From Pachypanchax playfairii (taxonomy: Eukaryota > Chordata > Actinopteri > Cyprinodontiformes > Aplocheilidae), in the NCBI GenBank assembly GCA_006937955.1, contig SSNP01000109.1, forward strand, positions 731,037-795,036: a stretch of 64,000 bases of DNA, in the 5' to 3' direction. Both the position numbers and the translations under genes were made by a program. The notes under the pieces were generated by a model. The model was not told the DNA's origin and did no database searches. It was given only the letters and a program-made list of their open reading frames with translations. How positions within the stretch are numbered: position 1 is the first letter of the stretch; every line of letters begins with the position of its first letter. Below are positions 10,901-23,233 of this stretch, piece by piece.

Positions 10901-13900
10901 GTCTGTTCAGCAGTGTTTCCTAATGTTTTTTAAGATATAAAATGTTTCATATTACTGGTTAATACTTAAGAAATAACCACAAAGTCCTGAAATTTGTGTG
11001 ACATGGCCTCTTTATACATCTGTAGATCTTTACCCTTCCATTCTTTTGACTCACCTTTGACAGCTTTTCACAATAAAAGTGTTTAGTAGCTTGTTGTTTT
11101 CTAACTGTGCTGGTGAAGTAGCTGCGAGCTCAGCTGTGTGCTGGCTTTACAGTACCGTCCCTGTTGACCTCTTGCTGCTCCGCCCACTTTGACTCCTCAT
11201 TAACAGATGTACAAAATTATGATGAACAAATTAACCAAATATCACAACACTCAGAACACTTCAGAAAGTTCAGAAAAGATTGTGGCTGATTCCCCTCATC
11301 CCCGACCATTTACCATAAGAACCAGTAGAACCCACCGTATGTGTTACATAAACAAACACATGCCAGGACCCCACCCCACTGTCTCACTGACTCTTTTGCA
11401 TCTTAAAGTTCTTAAGAAATTCACATTTGCGTTACTGCACAAATGATTTGTTTCTGTAAATATTGCTGGTTCTTGTGTTTCCTTATATTGTGCAAATAAT
11501 ACTTGGCAATTAACCGATTCTGACATGTGCGTTTCTTCTCCAGATTTCAGTAATACTACTGAAACAGCAGACAAGCTGACGAAGGACAGGGAGCATGAGG
11601 ATGCAGGAAAGGCAGTCGAGGAGGAAAGCTTGCATTCGGATGAGGACAGCATGGAGACATCACCTGTGGAAAATTTGGGAGGCCCAGTTGACGAAGTTGA
11701 AGACAATGAAGAAGCTAAGTCCTCAGCTAAAGAAAAACAGTTCCGGTTGGTGTGCAAGGACTGCGGGAAGACATTCAGACGCCGTGAGATGTTCAACCTT
11801 CACCGCCACTTTCACGCACACGAGGACGAGTTCATGCCCCTCTCGTGTAAAGAGTGCGGTCTTACCTTCCAACAACGCAGCAGCTTCATTAAACACAGAA
11901 ACGAACACAAAAGGACAGTAGAGAAGCTTTTGACTCCAAAGATGGAGGTGGAAACATCAGAGGGGAGATACCAGTGTGCAGAATGTCAAAGCATTTTCTT
12001 AACAGTCAGTAAGTTAAGGAGCCACAGCTGCCACAGTGCAATCGAAAAGCCTTACCACTGCACTCTGTGCCGCCAAGACTTCCAGTTTAAAGTCTCTATC
12101 ACCAGGCACATGAGCACTCATTCCCAGGAGAGCATGTTTAAATGTCAAGAGTGCAGTCAGACCTTCCCAACCACCTCTGCCCTGCTGATCCATCAGAAAT
12201 CCCACACTGCCCTCAAACCCTACGAGTGCCCTGAGTGTGGGATGGCCTTCAAACACTACTCTGTCATGGAAGACCACAGACGCAAACATACAGACAAAGG
12301 CCGTTCTAACCTGTGCAACATCTGCGGCAAGAGTTTCAAGTACAGCAGCCTCCTCCATCAACATCAGTATCTGCACACAGGCCAGAAACCCTTTCGCTGC
12401 CCCGAATGTGGCAAAAAGTTTGCCTTCGCCCAGAACATGAAGGCCCACTGCCGTCAACACAGGCGGCGTGAAACCAACTCATTCAGCGAGCCATCCAGCA
12501 AACAGGCCCCGGTGTCCGTACACGAGACTTCCAAAGGGCCCGGAAAAGAGAATACGCACACGAGTGAGGAACCGAAACGCACCTTCAACTGCCCTCTGTG
12601 TCCCCAAACTTTCTTTGTAGCAGCTAACCTCAGAGATCACATGCTCGTGCATGAGGCGGAGCACGAGAAGGCAGAGAGAATGCCTCAGTCTCCGAGGGAG
12701 GCGAAAAAGTTCTGGGAGAAAGGACACACCTGCCCACAATGCCCAAGTGTTTTTCGGGATGAATCCAGTTTAAATATACATCTGTTAAGTGTCCACAAGT
12801 CAGCTAAACACTATTTGGAACGGATGGCTCAGCCTAAGAAGCAGGTGACACTGTTAAGAAGTGATAATGTTCAGGGGAAGCTGAAAAGTGACGGAATGAA
12901 CGTGAAATCGTACCTGTGTACAGAATGTGGAAAAGCGTTCCGCTATCGCTCGGTGTTGGAGCTGCACATGCGCCTGTGCAGCTCAGAGCCACACTCACGC
13001 AAGGAGAGGCCTTACCAGTGCAAAGTGTGTGGCAAGAGTTTTAGATACGGCAGCTACTTGCAGCAGCATCTTATCGTCCACACGGGCAAGAAGCCGTATA
13101 AGTGTCCGGACTGTGGGAAGGACTTTGCTTTCATGCAGAACATGAGAACGCACCAAAAGCTGCACCAGGAAAAGCCTTTCCGCTGCACCAGCTGCCGCAA
13201 AGGTTACAGCGACGAAATCCAGCTGCAGCATCATATGCTTTCACACAACGGTGACAAACCCTACAAGTGTAAGCTGTGTGACAAGAGCTTCGGATTAGCC
13301 TATCTCCTCCGGGATCACATGAACACACACACTGGAGAGAGGCCTCATCGCTGCGACGAGTGCAACAAAACTTTTTCCTGGTTTAGCAGCCTGCTGGTTC
13401 ACCAGAAGATCCATTCTCGTAAGAAGCTAACTTACAGCCAGCATAATTCCACTTCTTTGTGTGCTAAGATGAGGGGCAGGGGGAGGAGAGGAGGGAGGCC
13501 CATGTGGGGCTGGTCCAGATCTTCAGGAGGTGTAGTTATGAGCACTCAGCAGCCTCTGTATCCACTTTCCCCTGTGAGAGACACAGACTTGCACAGAAAA
13601 GCTCCGCAGCCGCAGCCTCCCATACTCCAGCCTCGCATGGATGTACAAAGCAGGCCACAGAGTGAGGTATGGCCGTGTGAGCCAAACCCTCAGCCAGTGC
13701 AGTGGAAAGTTGACGGTGGAGAGGTGATGCCTGTCCCGTCTGCTCAGCAGCAACATAAAGTTCCACAGCCTCCTCAAACACAGTTTGAGCCCCAAACACA
13801 GCTTCAGCAGCACCATCACAGACCTCACAGCTGGGCAGATGTCCCTTTGATAACGCAGCCAGCTGCTGTGATGACTCAAAACTCAGAGGTGCACATAAAA

Positions 13901-15088
13901 GAGAGCTCGTCTGCTGTCTTCAGCTCTAATGTGCCAAAAAAATCCAGCCCATCAGCAGTGAGTGAGATGGTGCAGCACCGGCAGCAGAAACCTCCTACCT
14001 GGAATAGCACACCCACATCCTCAGCGCTCGCTTCCACGAGCTCCATGCACCACGATTTCTCTATTCACTCCTCCTACATGGATGGAGCAGCACTGTGGAG
14101 CATTCGGCCTGCTCCACTTGCAACTTCACAAAGTTCTCCGAACAAGCTCATACAAGATCTGCAGCTGCCGAGGTGGCAAAATGCTCCGGTGTTGTCTCAA
14201 AAGGAGCAGCTCCCACATCTGAAGAAAGAGGAGAGAATGTGGGACGTTAGCAGCTCTCAAGTGATGTCTTCGACTGTTACTCAGCCTGAGAAGCCGTGGA
14301 ACGGCTGCGAGCCACAGAAGCCGTGGGCTTCAGGTTTAGCAGGTGCGTCCACCTCGGCTAAAATAGACCAAAGCAGCGCTATGCCAATTTCAACTCCAGT
14401 TTCTCACGGGGTGACGAACACCTTGTGGGACATTCAAGCACCTCCAGGGATTCCAAAGACTATGAACTCTACTGAGAAGTTAGTAAGTAACCAAGATTTC
14501 CAGCTGCAACAAAAGCAGGTGTCGCCCAGCTGGGGCAACATGCAGACGACCCCGCAGAAGGTTCCCATCTCTATCCAGTACGACCCTCATCGTTTTGGCC
14601 AGGCGATGGGAACTCCGGTGTGGGGCTTCCAAAATAACCCTCAGACGCTGCTCAGTGGGCAGCTTAAAGCGGGCGGCGGGCAGGAGCTGCAGCAGCAGAC
14701 GATGGTTACAGGCACTCAGATAATCATAAATCAGCCACCCCCTTTTTTCTCACCTCCACTTGCTCCGCTCCCCCCTCCCCCTCCTCCACCACCTCCTCTT
14801 GCATTGCCCGGGCCCCACCCCCTTCACTCAGTCGCAGTCAGTGCACTTTCCAGACCTCCACACCCAAATATTTTTTTCACACCACAGGCAGTTATGAGCG
14901 AGAGACCCCACATGCCACAGACCCTGTCCCTACCTCAACTCGCCCCGCAGACTGAACCTCACAAACTCGGATCCCGCTTGCCTTTTGCCCCAGAACGACT
15001 CATCCAGTGCATGATATGCAGGTGCTCTTTTCCTCGGGAGCTGGATCTACAGATGCATTACTTGCAACATGCACAAGGGGAGATATGA
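7951..15088 (+). CDS. Locus B: multi-C2H2 zinc-finger protein, 2 coding exons
   Basis: Exons 7951-8302 and 11544-15088 join in phase 1 (donor GTACGT at 8303; acceptor TTTCTTCTCCAG ending at 11543). The product is about 1298 residues. Exon 1 encodes an acidic, Ser/Glu-rich N-terminus without fingers. Exon 2 holds about 16 C2H2 fingers between residues about 187 and 742, several with a degenerate last ligand. A Pro/Gln-rich low-complexity region follows (residues about 750-1260, with a proline run at about 14770-14800). A lone C-terminal finger ends HYLQHAQGEI. Fingers 7-8 and 12-13 are near copies (CGKSFKYSSL...FAFAQNM against CGKSFRYGSY...FAFMQNM), so a finger pair duplicated inside the gene. 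It is expected to be a nuclear DNA-binding regulator. I do not recognise the orthologue. Confidence 0.88.
8760..9260 (+). mobile_element. L2/CR1-type LINE fragment
   Basis: The forward frame reads VVSDPWLNSDTCALRHECCE, then RKRKKDKLHVS and SYQKLL, then FRDFFLQKIGG. This pattern (PW...T..LR..CR..ERKWKK..L...) is typical of the region between endonuclease and reverse transcriptase in fish L2-clade LINEs. It carries frame breaks and neither enzyme domain is intact. Confidence 0.65.
9270..9422 (+). mobile_element. TTAA-flanked MITE, copy 1 (truncated)
   Basis: It begins at TTAA (9266-9269) followed by AGAGGCAATTTCA. It then matches the left part of the 39108 copy ('ttaagtattaacctgtaata' and 'atgaaacattttatatctaa'). 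The right end is missing. Confidence 0.7.
9549..9725. repeat. Perfect 53-bp inverted repeat (hairpin)
   Basis: Positions 9549-9601 and 9673-9725 are exact reverse complements around a 71-base spacer. The arms begin and end GGCCTCGAGAGCC / GGCTCTCGAGGCC. This is probably a short palindromic non-autonomous DNA element; no clear target duplication was identified. Confidence 0.8.
9745..10150 (+). repeat. Dispersed repeat, copy 2
   Basis: It is related to 2421-2710 plus 4426-4490 in locus A, and is the less interrupted copy. It ends just before the solo Tc1 end. A short frame starting near 9928 (MKRCLATDC) hints at a decayed coding element, but stops follow and no domain can be claimed. Confidence 0.6.
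10164..10424 (-). mobile_element. Solo Tc1 terminal fragment
   Basis: It starts TA-CAGTGGGGCAAAAAAG and is near-identical to the reverse complement of 24574-24834, the transposase-proximal end of the intact element in this window. The match stops at 10424. No transposase remains, so it is a truncated copy of the same family. Confidence 0.9.
10448..11011 (-). mobile_element. TTAA-flanked MITE, copy 2
   Basis: The 564-bp copy is flanked by TTAA (10444-10447) and TTAT (11012-11015, probably a decayed TTAA). Its ends are AGAGG... and ...GGCCTCT. The interior matches 59185-59757 in the same orientation and 39108-39747 in reverse. There is no open frame. Confidence 0.8.
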
Positions 15089-15454
15089 CGTTTCTATACT
15101 AGTAACAAAACTTAGTTATCTTTTTGAAAAGTGTCACCCTGTGGAACCTCGTTTATTTGCCAGTATTCTTGGTTGGACCACTTGAGTGCTGGGTAAGATA
15201 AAAGGATAAACGTGAAAACAGACTGAGTTAACTGTCTTAATGGCTGCAGATTAATGAGGTTCTACAGATAACATTTTATTTATCATCAACAACATTTAGA
15301 TTTAGAAAAATATTAGTACTTTTTATAGTTCTGTTCATGTCTTGAACCATTTGTACTGTGTTTCTTCATGTACAGTATATACTGTGTGCCTTTTGAGTAC
15401 AGTCTGCATGTCTGCTGTCTTGGTATTTTAGGCCCTAGTTTGTGCTAAAGGTAG

Positions 15455-15460
15455 AATAAA
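15455..15460 (+). terminator. Poly(A) signal, locus B
   Basis: AATAAA lies about 370 bases after the stop codon. Further AATAAA hexamers near 16199 and 16343 would allow longer 3' UTRs. Confidence 0.5.
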
Positions 15461-16500
15461 CAATGTGACCTCATCCCCCGAAATGCAAAACAGATATTCC
15501 AACAATAATATAAAACTAAGTCCCTTTTGGAGGGGAGCTGGAGTTTCCTGTGCTTATTGCTTAGACTGTTTTTATTTGTCAGAACAAATTAAAGTTGACC
15601 ACATCAAGTTGAATTCTGCTGTGAAGTGCTTGTGCTCACAGGGCCTGAGTCCAAATAGTAAACGTGTCTGTGTGGTGACTGAGTCTTTAAAAAAGTATCA
15701 GCAAACATTAACGTCTCCAGTCGGAAAGTTTTCTGTTATATCACATTCTCACATGATTCCTGGGAGGGTAAAGATTTGGTGTCAGTACAGAGTTTATGAT
15801 AAAACTTGGTAATTTTGTAAAAACAAATTACAGACATGAAATTGTTGAAATGACTGTTTTATTCCAGTTGGTGGATTGTACATCTCTTACAGTTTAACTG
15901 CTTCAGAACTGACTTTACCAATTAAATGAAAGAAAAACTCCAGAGGGCTTAAATGTGTTTTTTTGTGAATAATTATTTCATTCCATAACTAGATTTAACC
16001 CAAGACAGATTTTTCCCTCCCTCTGTTAGAATAATGTATGAGTTGGTTTCCTAAGCTGATATGAGATTTATATTTCCTTTTTTTATCACACTTCATTTGT
16101 AAAAATCCCTTTGTGTTCACTCACATAAATTGAATTTGCCCATCTACCTCTGCCGTGATGTTTCAGCATGGACAGATTTTCCCATCATGTTTATTGGAAA
16201 TAAAACCTGTCTTTGTAAGATTTTGTGGCACAATATTTTAAATGCAACCTTGTTTAGAGACTAAACATTCATGAAGTAGTAAATAGCAAATATCACTTTA
16301 CTAGCACTGTTTAAAAATTTATATACAAATATTGTTCAAGTTAATAAAGTCTTGAAAACCAATTTATTTCAAACCGGAACTGGAGCCAGTTATACTTTGA
16401 TGGTGTTTTAAAGAAAGAGGGAATTCAGGGGGAAAAAGAAGGTTATGGATTGGGAATTTCTTTGGTTAAAATCATTCAACAGAAATTATGGAAAACGTAT
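15461..16500. other. Spacer or long 3' UTR after locus B
   Basis: AT-rich sequence with late AATAAA signals and no coding frame of note. The 115-codon frame at 15465 has no recognisable domain and is not supported as a gene. Confidence 0.5.
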
Positions 16501-16544
16501 TTTTTCACATTACTGTAAGTCTAACCATAGACCTGAATAAAAGC

Positions 16545-16765
16545 GCCAGACCCCTCTCAATAAAAGCTCGTATCTCTCATGACCCTGACCGGAAAGTACT
16601 CCACATTCCGACTCACACTCCCATGCAGTGGTGGCGGAAATGCACCGATGAGTTGGTTGCCACCCGCCATAAAACAAGAAAGAAGAAGAAGACCCTGACC
16701 GGAAGTAATCAACCAGGAAAAAAACAAATATACCGCAGAAGAAGAACGAACACTTCCGCTAAGGC
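16545..16765. repeat. Probable dispersed repeat upstream of locus C
   Basis: The text 'ggttgccacccgccataaaa' followed by AAGAAGAAG runs, with a repeated 'gaccctgaccggaa' phrase at 16580 and 16692, resembles a repeat common in fish genomes. I cannot name it. It lies in the likely promoter region of locus C. Confidence 0.4.
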
Positions 16766-16779
16766 TTGAATAGTCCTAC

Positions 16780-16789
16780 TGCGCATGCA
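16780..16789. promoter_or_regulatory. NRF1-like site, locus C promoter
   Basis: TGCGCATGCA matches the core of the palindromic NRF1 site and lies about 220 bases before the first coding ATG of locus C. Confidence 0.4.
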
Positions 16790-17007
16790 TTAAACAGCTA
16801 ATTGTTTTGTTTATCAGTTCTTGCAATTAATTGTGCGAGATACGCATTTTTATGTAGCAGTGAATTAGGTTATCAACTTCCTTTTAATTCCTTCTTCACT
16901 CTTTATCAGCTGACTTTAAAATAAGAAGTGAAAGTCTATCATATTAACGGTGGAGCCGTTTAGCCAAAAGCAAGAGTGAGCTAACATTAGCAAATAACCA
17001 CGCCAAG

Positions 17008-20000
17008 ATGGACGATGCTGCAGCGATCAGAGCAAACGATGCTGAAAACTGTGACCGCAGTGAGGACAGAATATCTGAAAACAACGACCATCCATCCACA
17101 GAAGACTCTGGTGACGGTAAGTATCTGTAACTGGCCGGAACTTCAAATTAACCTCATTAATAGTCTCACTAGTGCGTTTACATGACTTATTTTCTGCTTT
17201 TAACTATAATCAATACATATGAACTCGACATGCATATTTAAATAATATTTGAACTAAAAAAAACACAAGTAACACTAACAACTCAGTATAAATGAGTATA
17301 TTCGGTGTGCTGCTCCCTCATGTGGTGCGAAGGTCTCTTTTATTGTGAGAAATATATAAATTCTGTTTAATGTGTAAAACATCTAACCTGGACATAGCTG
17401 CCCTCATTTTTCACTTTTAATCTCTAGATTACATACATTTAAAATATGCTGGGATCGCAAGTAGTAACTGAAATGACACATTTCATAATTACAGTGATCT
17501 TTTGTTTTGATTAAATTTAGCAACACCCCATGTTTCTTCATATTTTGCTTCTGAAGAATCAAATTGTCTTTCCAACAAGCAGTAGCTTTCCTCGGATAAT
17601 TTCTGAGATTTTGTCATCTCTTCAGGTTTATTTTTCCTCAAAGTGCCTAAAGATACATTTTAAAATGTTTAGATTGCCTATTCTGTAGAGCTGCGGCACA
17701 ATTTCTTATAATAAACAACTATCTTGGCTTTTACCGTGGATTGGATTTTATTGTATTTATCGTGGAGATGAGAGACATTTTAAGGCATTTTGAGTGTCTT
17801 GTTCTTTGGCGGTAAAACGGTTACATGTGTCCTAATTGTTAAATGTGATTTTAGTCTTTCTATAAAAGTTATGCGATTGTCAAGTTCCATTTGAGAGTTA
17901 TACGAAACCATTTGCTCTTATTCCAGACTCTAGATTGAAATCGATTTCTAATATTTGATTGTAAATCATTGTTTTATATGCAAATATTTTAATACATGAC
18001 CAATCTGGAGCGTTTTGTGAACATGTAAATATTTGTCTATGTTTAGAAAAGTCCCTTTTAATGTGTTTTTATCAAGTAACTGAATAATGAAACATTTAGC
18101 TAAAGCCTGGTGTCAGCTCTTGTGCAGTTGTTTTATTTTCATTCATTGTGATGTTTTTGTAATCTTCCATTTTATTTAAAATAAAAATCTTTTTAAACTT
18201 GTGGTTTGTGACACATTATTCTTTCTTTTCTGAAAGCAGGAGTCTCTTTGACCTCCTCTTTTCCCGTTTCTATTTCTAGGAGTTGGGATTTTCTGCTGCC
18301 GAGATGGTGGAGCGGCCTTCAAAGAGGAGGCTGCCTTCTCAGAGCATCGCTATCTGCAGCCTCAACAACACACGTGTTTACACAGCAGCTCTGATGCTTC
18401 ACCCTGCAAAGAAAAGGACAACGAAGCGCCTTATTTATGCACTTTATGTTTACTGTCATTTAATGAGAGGAATGAGTTGCACTTGCATATGAAGAACCAT
18501 GATCCCATCTCTCCAAATAACCCTGGACCAACAAAGCAGCAGACCTACGAGTGCCCAGAATGTGGGAAATCCTATGCTGTGATTGGACACTTTCTTAACC
18601 ATCTGCGCTCACACAAACAACCCTCTAAGTCACTTTTTCATGACCTGGAACATTTAAAGAAGAAGTCATTTCAGTGTGAGTTTTGTGGAAGAAATTACTC
18701 TCGTGTTTCAGCCCTAGACGCTCACAGGCGCTGTCACGAAGGGAAGCTGGTCAAATCCAAAAACAAGAGTCCCGGAGACGCGGTTCAAACCGGAGAGTCC
18801 GCTGTGGAAACGAAGCCCAGTGAAAGTCTCACGGGAGATGATTCTGAGAAGTGTTTCAAGTGTATGTGCGGTAAATCTTTTTCAACAGCTTCGCGCCTAA
18901 AAACGCATCAGCGGTTCAGCCGCAACAGCCTGTGCTCTCCAGGAGAGATGAAACCAAAACCCAAAAAGAACTGCAGTGAATTTTACTGCAGTGAGTGCAA
19001 TAAGGGTTTCACCAGCCACATCGCCCTGTTCAACCATCAGCGGTGGCATATGAATAACTCCCACGATTCAGCAGAACGGTTCCCATGCGAGGAATGTGGG
19101 AAGGTGTTTACGACTCTGACATTCTACTACAAGCATCAACGCACAGCTCACAGCAACGAGACGCCGGCTAAGTCCTTCCTTCACCAGGTGTGTCAGGTCC
19201 AGAAGAAGGCGTTTGAATGTAAAGACTGCGGACTGAAGTTTTCCAGGGCGTCAGCGCTTAATTCCCATCAGCTTCAGCACACGGATGCTTTCAGACAAAC
19301 AGAGAAGGGTGATCAGACGAGCGCCGTTCTGCTGCATCTAGACAAGACACCAGAGAGTGGATTTACAGAGGCCGAGCTCTCCGAGGATTCTCCCAAAGGA
19401 AAAGTACAGTCAGAAAGTTTTCCTCCCACTCACGTGGAGGAAGAAGTACACATGAATGAGATTGATGAAGGCGTGGACTGCTACGAACCCGGAGATTTCA
19501 ACGTACAGGTGATCAGCGCTAGTGAGTCTGAAGACGAAGTGACTCAAGATATGAATCCCGACTTGGAGCTGCTGTGCGAATCAGATCAGGATGTGAGGGA
19601 CGACACAGAGGTTGTGAAACCGGAGATGGATTTGAAAATAGTTCAGATCGACTTTGAGCAAACTGACGAGCAGAGCGAGCTGCTGGAGAACGAAGCTGCA
19701 GGGGAAAGGCTTGATTGTCCGGAGTGTTTCCGTTGGTTTACTAATCCCACGTCTCTGCGTGTTCACCGAATGTGGCACGGCGTTCGTAAGAGACGACAGC
19801 AGGCTCAAGGTCAGTCCGTGGCAGTTTACGCATGTGAAACCGATAGCAACGAAGCACAGTTTAATCACAGCGATCAAACTCCGAGTAACAATTTGTTGAA
19901 TCAGGCTGAGAAGAATACATTTACCTGCAATGAGTGCGGTGACGCTTTCCCACATTTGTCAGCTTTAGTCTCCCATCAGTTGCATCATCCCCAAAGAAAA

Positions 20001-22175
20001 CTGTTCCAGTGTCCAGATTGCATGATGTCTTACCTGCATGCAGCCAATTTGTTTAACCACATGAAAACCTGCTCTGCCCAAAAAACAGAGAATCTTTCAG
20101 TCAGTAAGAAAGAATACAACCCAAAGAAAACCCTACTGGGCCCTAAGATCTTCCACTGTGAGCAGTGTGGAAAAGGTTTTTGGTCGTTAGGGGCATATTC
20201 GCACCACAAGCAAAACCAGACGGAGTGTGTCGATCTGAGGCTCAGAAAGGGTCTCTTGGGCTCTTTGAACTCCGCCAACGGACGTTCGCGCTCTGGCATT
20301 AAGGTTGCATGTCCAGTGTGTGGCAGAAAGTTCCGCCATAAAGGCATCATGGCGCTGCACAAGCGCAAGCACGAAAATGGAAATCACAAATGCGAACTGT
20401 GCAATCGCTCGTTCCGCCTTTTCTCCAGCCTCCTCAGACATCAGGTTGTGCACAGCAGCCAGTTACTCCCGCCGCCCGTCAAGTCATTTCAGCATCAGCT
20501 GGAGCAGCTGAAGAAAAACACGTACAGCTGCCCCGACTGCGGGAAGCTGTTCTCACGAGCCAAAGCGCTGCAGTTCCACATGAAAAGCCACGGCTACGAG
20601 TCTGGGAGCTCGCCTTTGTCTCTACAAGCTGCGGGAAAATCGAAGGATCTGCAGTGTCCAACGTGCCTTGGACATTTTAACAACAAGGTGTCTTTAAAGG
20701 CTCATCAAAAACTTTGCACGAAAAGAGACGATGAAATTATTGTGAAGACTGAACCGTCTGAAGGTGATGTAAAAATGCACAAAGAAACCAAGACACAGGA
20801 ACTTTTGGACTTAATAAGGGAAAAGACGGATGTAAAGAAAAAAGATGCACAAAAGATTGTAAAGGACAGAAATGGGGATGAATTAAAAAAACAAGACGAA
20901 GCCAGTCAGAAATACAAATGCAACAAATGTGACAGAAGCTTTCCGGTGGTGGGAGCTTTGAATTTCCATAAAAGAATTCATGTTGAAGACAAATCTGTGA
21001 CAAAGTCGCACACGGGTCTGTCTCTGTTTAAGAAACCTACTGTAGAGGATCCGGGTAAAGGATTAATTCACTGCTCAGATTGCGGGAGGCGTTTTATGAC
21101 CAAGTCGGCGCTCGGCTCCCACAGGCGATGGCACAAAGAGAAGAAGTCCTCGCAGGAAGAGGAGGATTTTAAATCCCCCAGCCTCGGGACCGAGGACGGA
21201 CCCTTTCAGTGCGAGAAATGCCAGAAGTATTTCTTCAACCATCGTGTTCTCCATCGCCACCGGATCTTCAACCCTCTGTGTCAAAGCAAAACCGAGTTTG
21301 ATTCCAACAGAAGTGCTGGGATTAATCACGCGCCGCAGCGGTTTTCATGTCCGCTGTGTGGCGAGATGTTTGAACAAGTCCTGCTTCTCGCTTCTCATTT
21401 TAAACACTGTAAAAATTTAAAGGCGTTTGAATGTCATGGCGAGCCGAGACGCATCCCGGGACACGGTGACGTGAACTACATGAGGAACCAGGGCTTGTCT
21501 TCAAACATGAAGCCAAAAGCTCACCAGTGCTCCGTCTGCTCCATGACTTTTGCAAAGGCACGGGGTCTGCGTGCTCATAAATGGCAGGCTCACTCCAAGA
21601 GCAAAAAGCACAAAAACAGGCTTCCTGTGAGCGTGAAAACAGAACCATCTGACTCCAGCAGCAAAGTCGATGAATCAGAACCCCAGCAGCTGACGCTCAA
21701 CTCCGGTCCTGATTGTGGGAAACAGCCGAGCTCAGCAGTTTCCCTACTTGAGCATAAGAGAGTTTGTTTGGAGGTAAAGCAGGAGTCTAAACCGGAGACG
21801 CAAACACCTGAACCCGCAGCAGAGATCCCGCCTCCGCCCAGCCGCCTGTCGGAACATGCGGTGAAATGCCTCTTCAAGTGTGATAAATGTGGTAAAGCTT
21901 TCCAAACGGAGGAGCAGATGGGAAATCACAAGAACAAGGCGAAGAGCCGACCTCACTGCTGCGCTCTGTGCTGCCATGGATTTTGGACCGAGAATCAGCT
22001 GCAGCAGCACCTCGCCTGGCACGACGAGGTGCGCTGCCGTCTCCCCAACGAGGTGCGCTTCAGGCTCAGCGCCGCCATGACCTCGAAGCCTTTCAAACCT
22101 GACTGCCCAGTCACGTTGTTTGGAGTAAACCCCCCCGCCCTTCACCCCAGCAGCCAGACTCAAAGTGAGCACTAG
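17008..22175 (+). CDS. Locus C: large multi-C2H2 zinc-finger protein, 2 coding exons
   Basis: Exon 1 is 17008-17116 (MDDAAAIRANDAEN..., donor GTAAGT). Exon 2 is 18280-22175, after an acceptor ending TTTCTAG at 18279. The phase-1 join gives about 1334 residues. The open frame of exon 2 extends well upstream of its first Met (18477), so that Met cuts a finger (CTLCLLSFNERNELHLHMKN) and is not the start. About 23 C2H2 units follow, many of C-C-H-C type or degenerate, separated by long acidic linkers. SUMO-type motifs recur (VKTEPSEG, VKTEPSDS, VVKPEMD, VKQES). There is no KRAB, SCAN or BTB domain. It is probably a nuclear regulator. The finger number recalls ZNF646-like proteins, but I cannot assign orthology. 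Confidence 0.88.
17117..18279 (+). other. Intron of locus C
   Basis: AT-rich 1.16 kb intron with GT-AG borders. No repeat or additional exon was recognised. Confidence 0.8.
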
Positions 22176-22401
22176 CGCCAGCGTCGCGGCAAAAAGACAA
22201 AGCTCAGCACCGCTGCTGCAAACGCTCCAGTCACATGCAGGATGATCAGGAGGAATGTGTCAGAGGTCATGAAGGGATGGAGTGATACATCAACTTGACT
22301 TGAATCTGGAAAGTAGAAGATGGCACCAGCATCACGTACATTAAATGTTGTTGTTTTTTTTTTTCTAAAAAACAAAGCTCATGAGGATTTTGTGTGTTTT
22401 A

Positions 22402-22407
22402 AATAAA
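22402..22407 (+). terminator. Poly(A) signal, locus C
   Basis: AATAAA lies about 230 bases after the stop codon of locus C and before the Tc1 element. Confidence 0.6.
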
Positions 22408-23231
22408 AATGTTTTCTCATCTCAGGCTTGTTCCATCACACTGGACCAGTTCTGCTGTAAATGTGAAAGTTTATCCTCAAGCTGCAGCTCGACGTGTTTT
22501 TATTTATTTATTTTTTTAATGTTTTTTATTTGACTTCGGCTGAACATTTTTGAGCCTGATGACACTCAGATTAATGTGTTGGAGTTAAAATGTAAACATG
22601 CTGATACGTGTCATTTCTCATGGATTATAATTAGAATTATTGTTACACTGAAATACGTTAAGTCACTGAAAACACTGAAATCCATCTTCAGCCTTTAAAT
22701 AAGTGCAAATTTAGTTTCCTCGTTTGAGATGGTGATGAAAGATGTTTTACTGTAAATATGTAACAGAGTTCTGTACGTCTGAACTGGATCGATCTCCTTT
22801 ATGGCCACATTACGGTCACTAACCAGTTTAATGTTGAAGTAACTTCACTGTTGTGTAAATCACTTTTAGTAGTAACTGAACAATAAGCTCTTGTTTAATT
22901 TCCTTCTAATGTTTATATATGTGTAGTTTTTGTTGTAGAAAGACTGCTGAACTAAATTAATCTTTATGTTCTTGTAGGATATTAATTTGTAGAAAATATT
23001 TGAGCTAATTTCTGATTCTTTTTCTTGATGACAAGCATGTTATCCAGCTGCTGTTTCGGAAACTAAGAAGATAAAGTACTTTAAAAGTGTTTCAGGGTAT
23101 CATTTGATTCATTCAGCGTCAATTCAAACATTTTGGATTTGAGGCGTTTTATTTTTATGATCTTTTTATGTTGTTAATGAATTGTGTCTCATCTCAGAGT
23201 TTCTTTAACAAGATGTTGATACGTTGTTAGA
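22408..23231. other. Spacer between locus C and the Tc1 element
   Basis: AT-rich sequence in which I see no gene, repeat family or clear first exon for locus D. Confidence 0.5.
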
Positions 23232-23233
23232 TA

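Larger units (their letters stand above)
8303..11543 (+). other. Intron of locus B, packed with repeats
   Basis: The 3.2 kb intron contains, in order, an L2-type LINE fragment, a truncated TTAA-element copy, a perfect 53-bp hairpin, a dispersed repeat, a solo Tc1 end and a near-complete TTAA-flanked element. No further coding exon was found. Confidence 0.8.

Noticed and set aside
15465..15812. 115-codon frame after locus B
   Set aside because: No domain and no splice sites; it lies in probable 3' UTR.
18477..22175. Locus C starting at the Met at 18477
   Set aside because: The frame is open upstream, that Met interrupts a finger, and a good upstream exon joins in phase.
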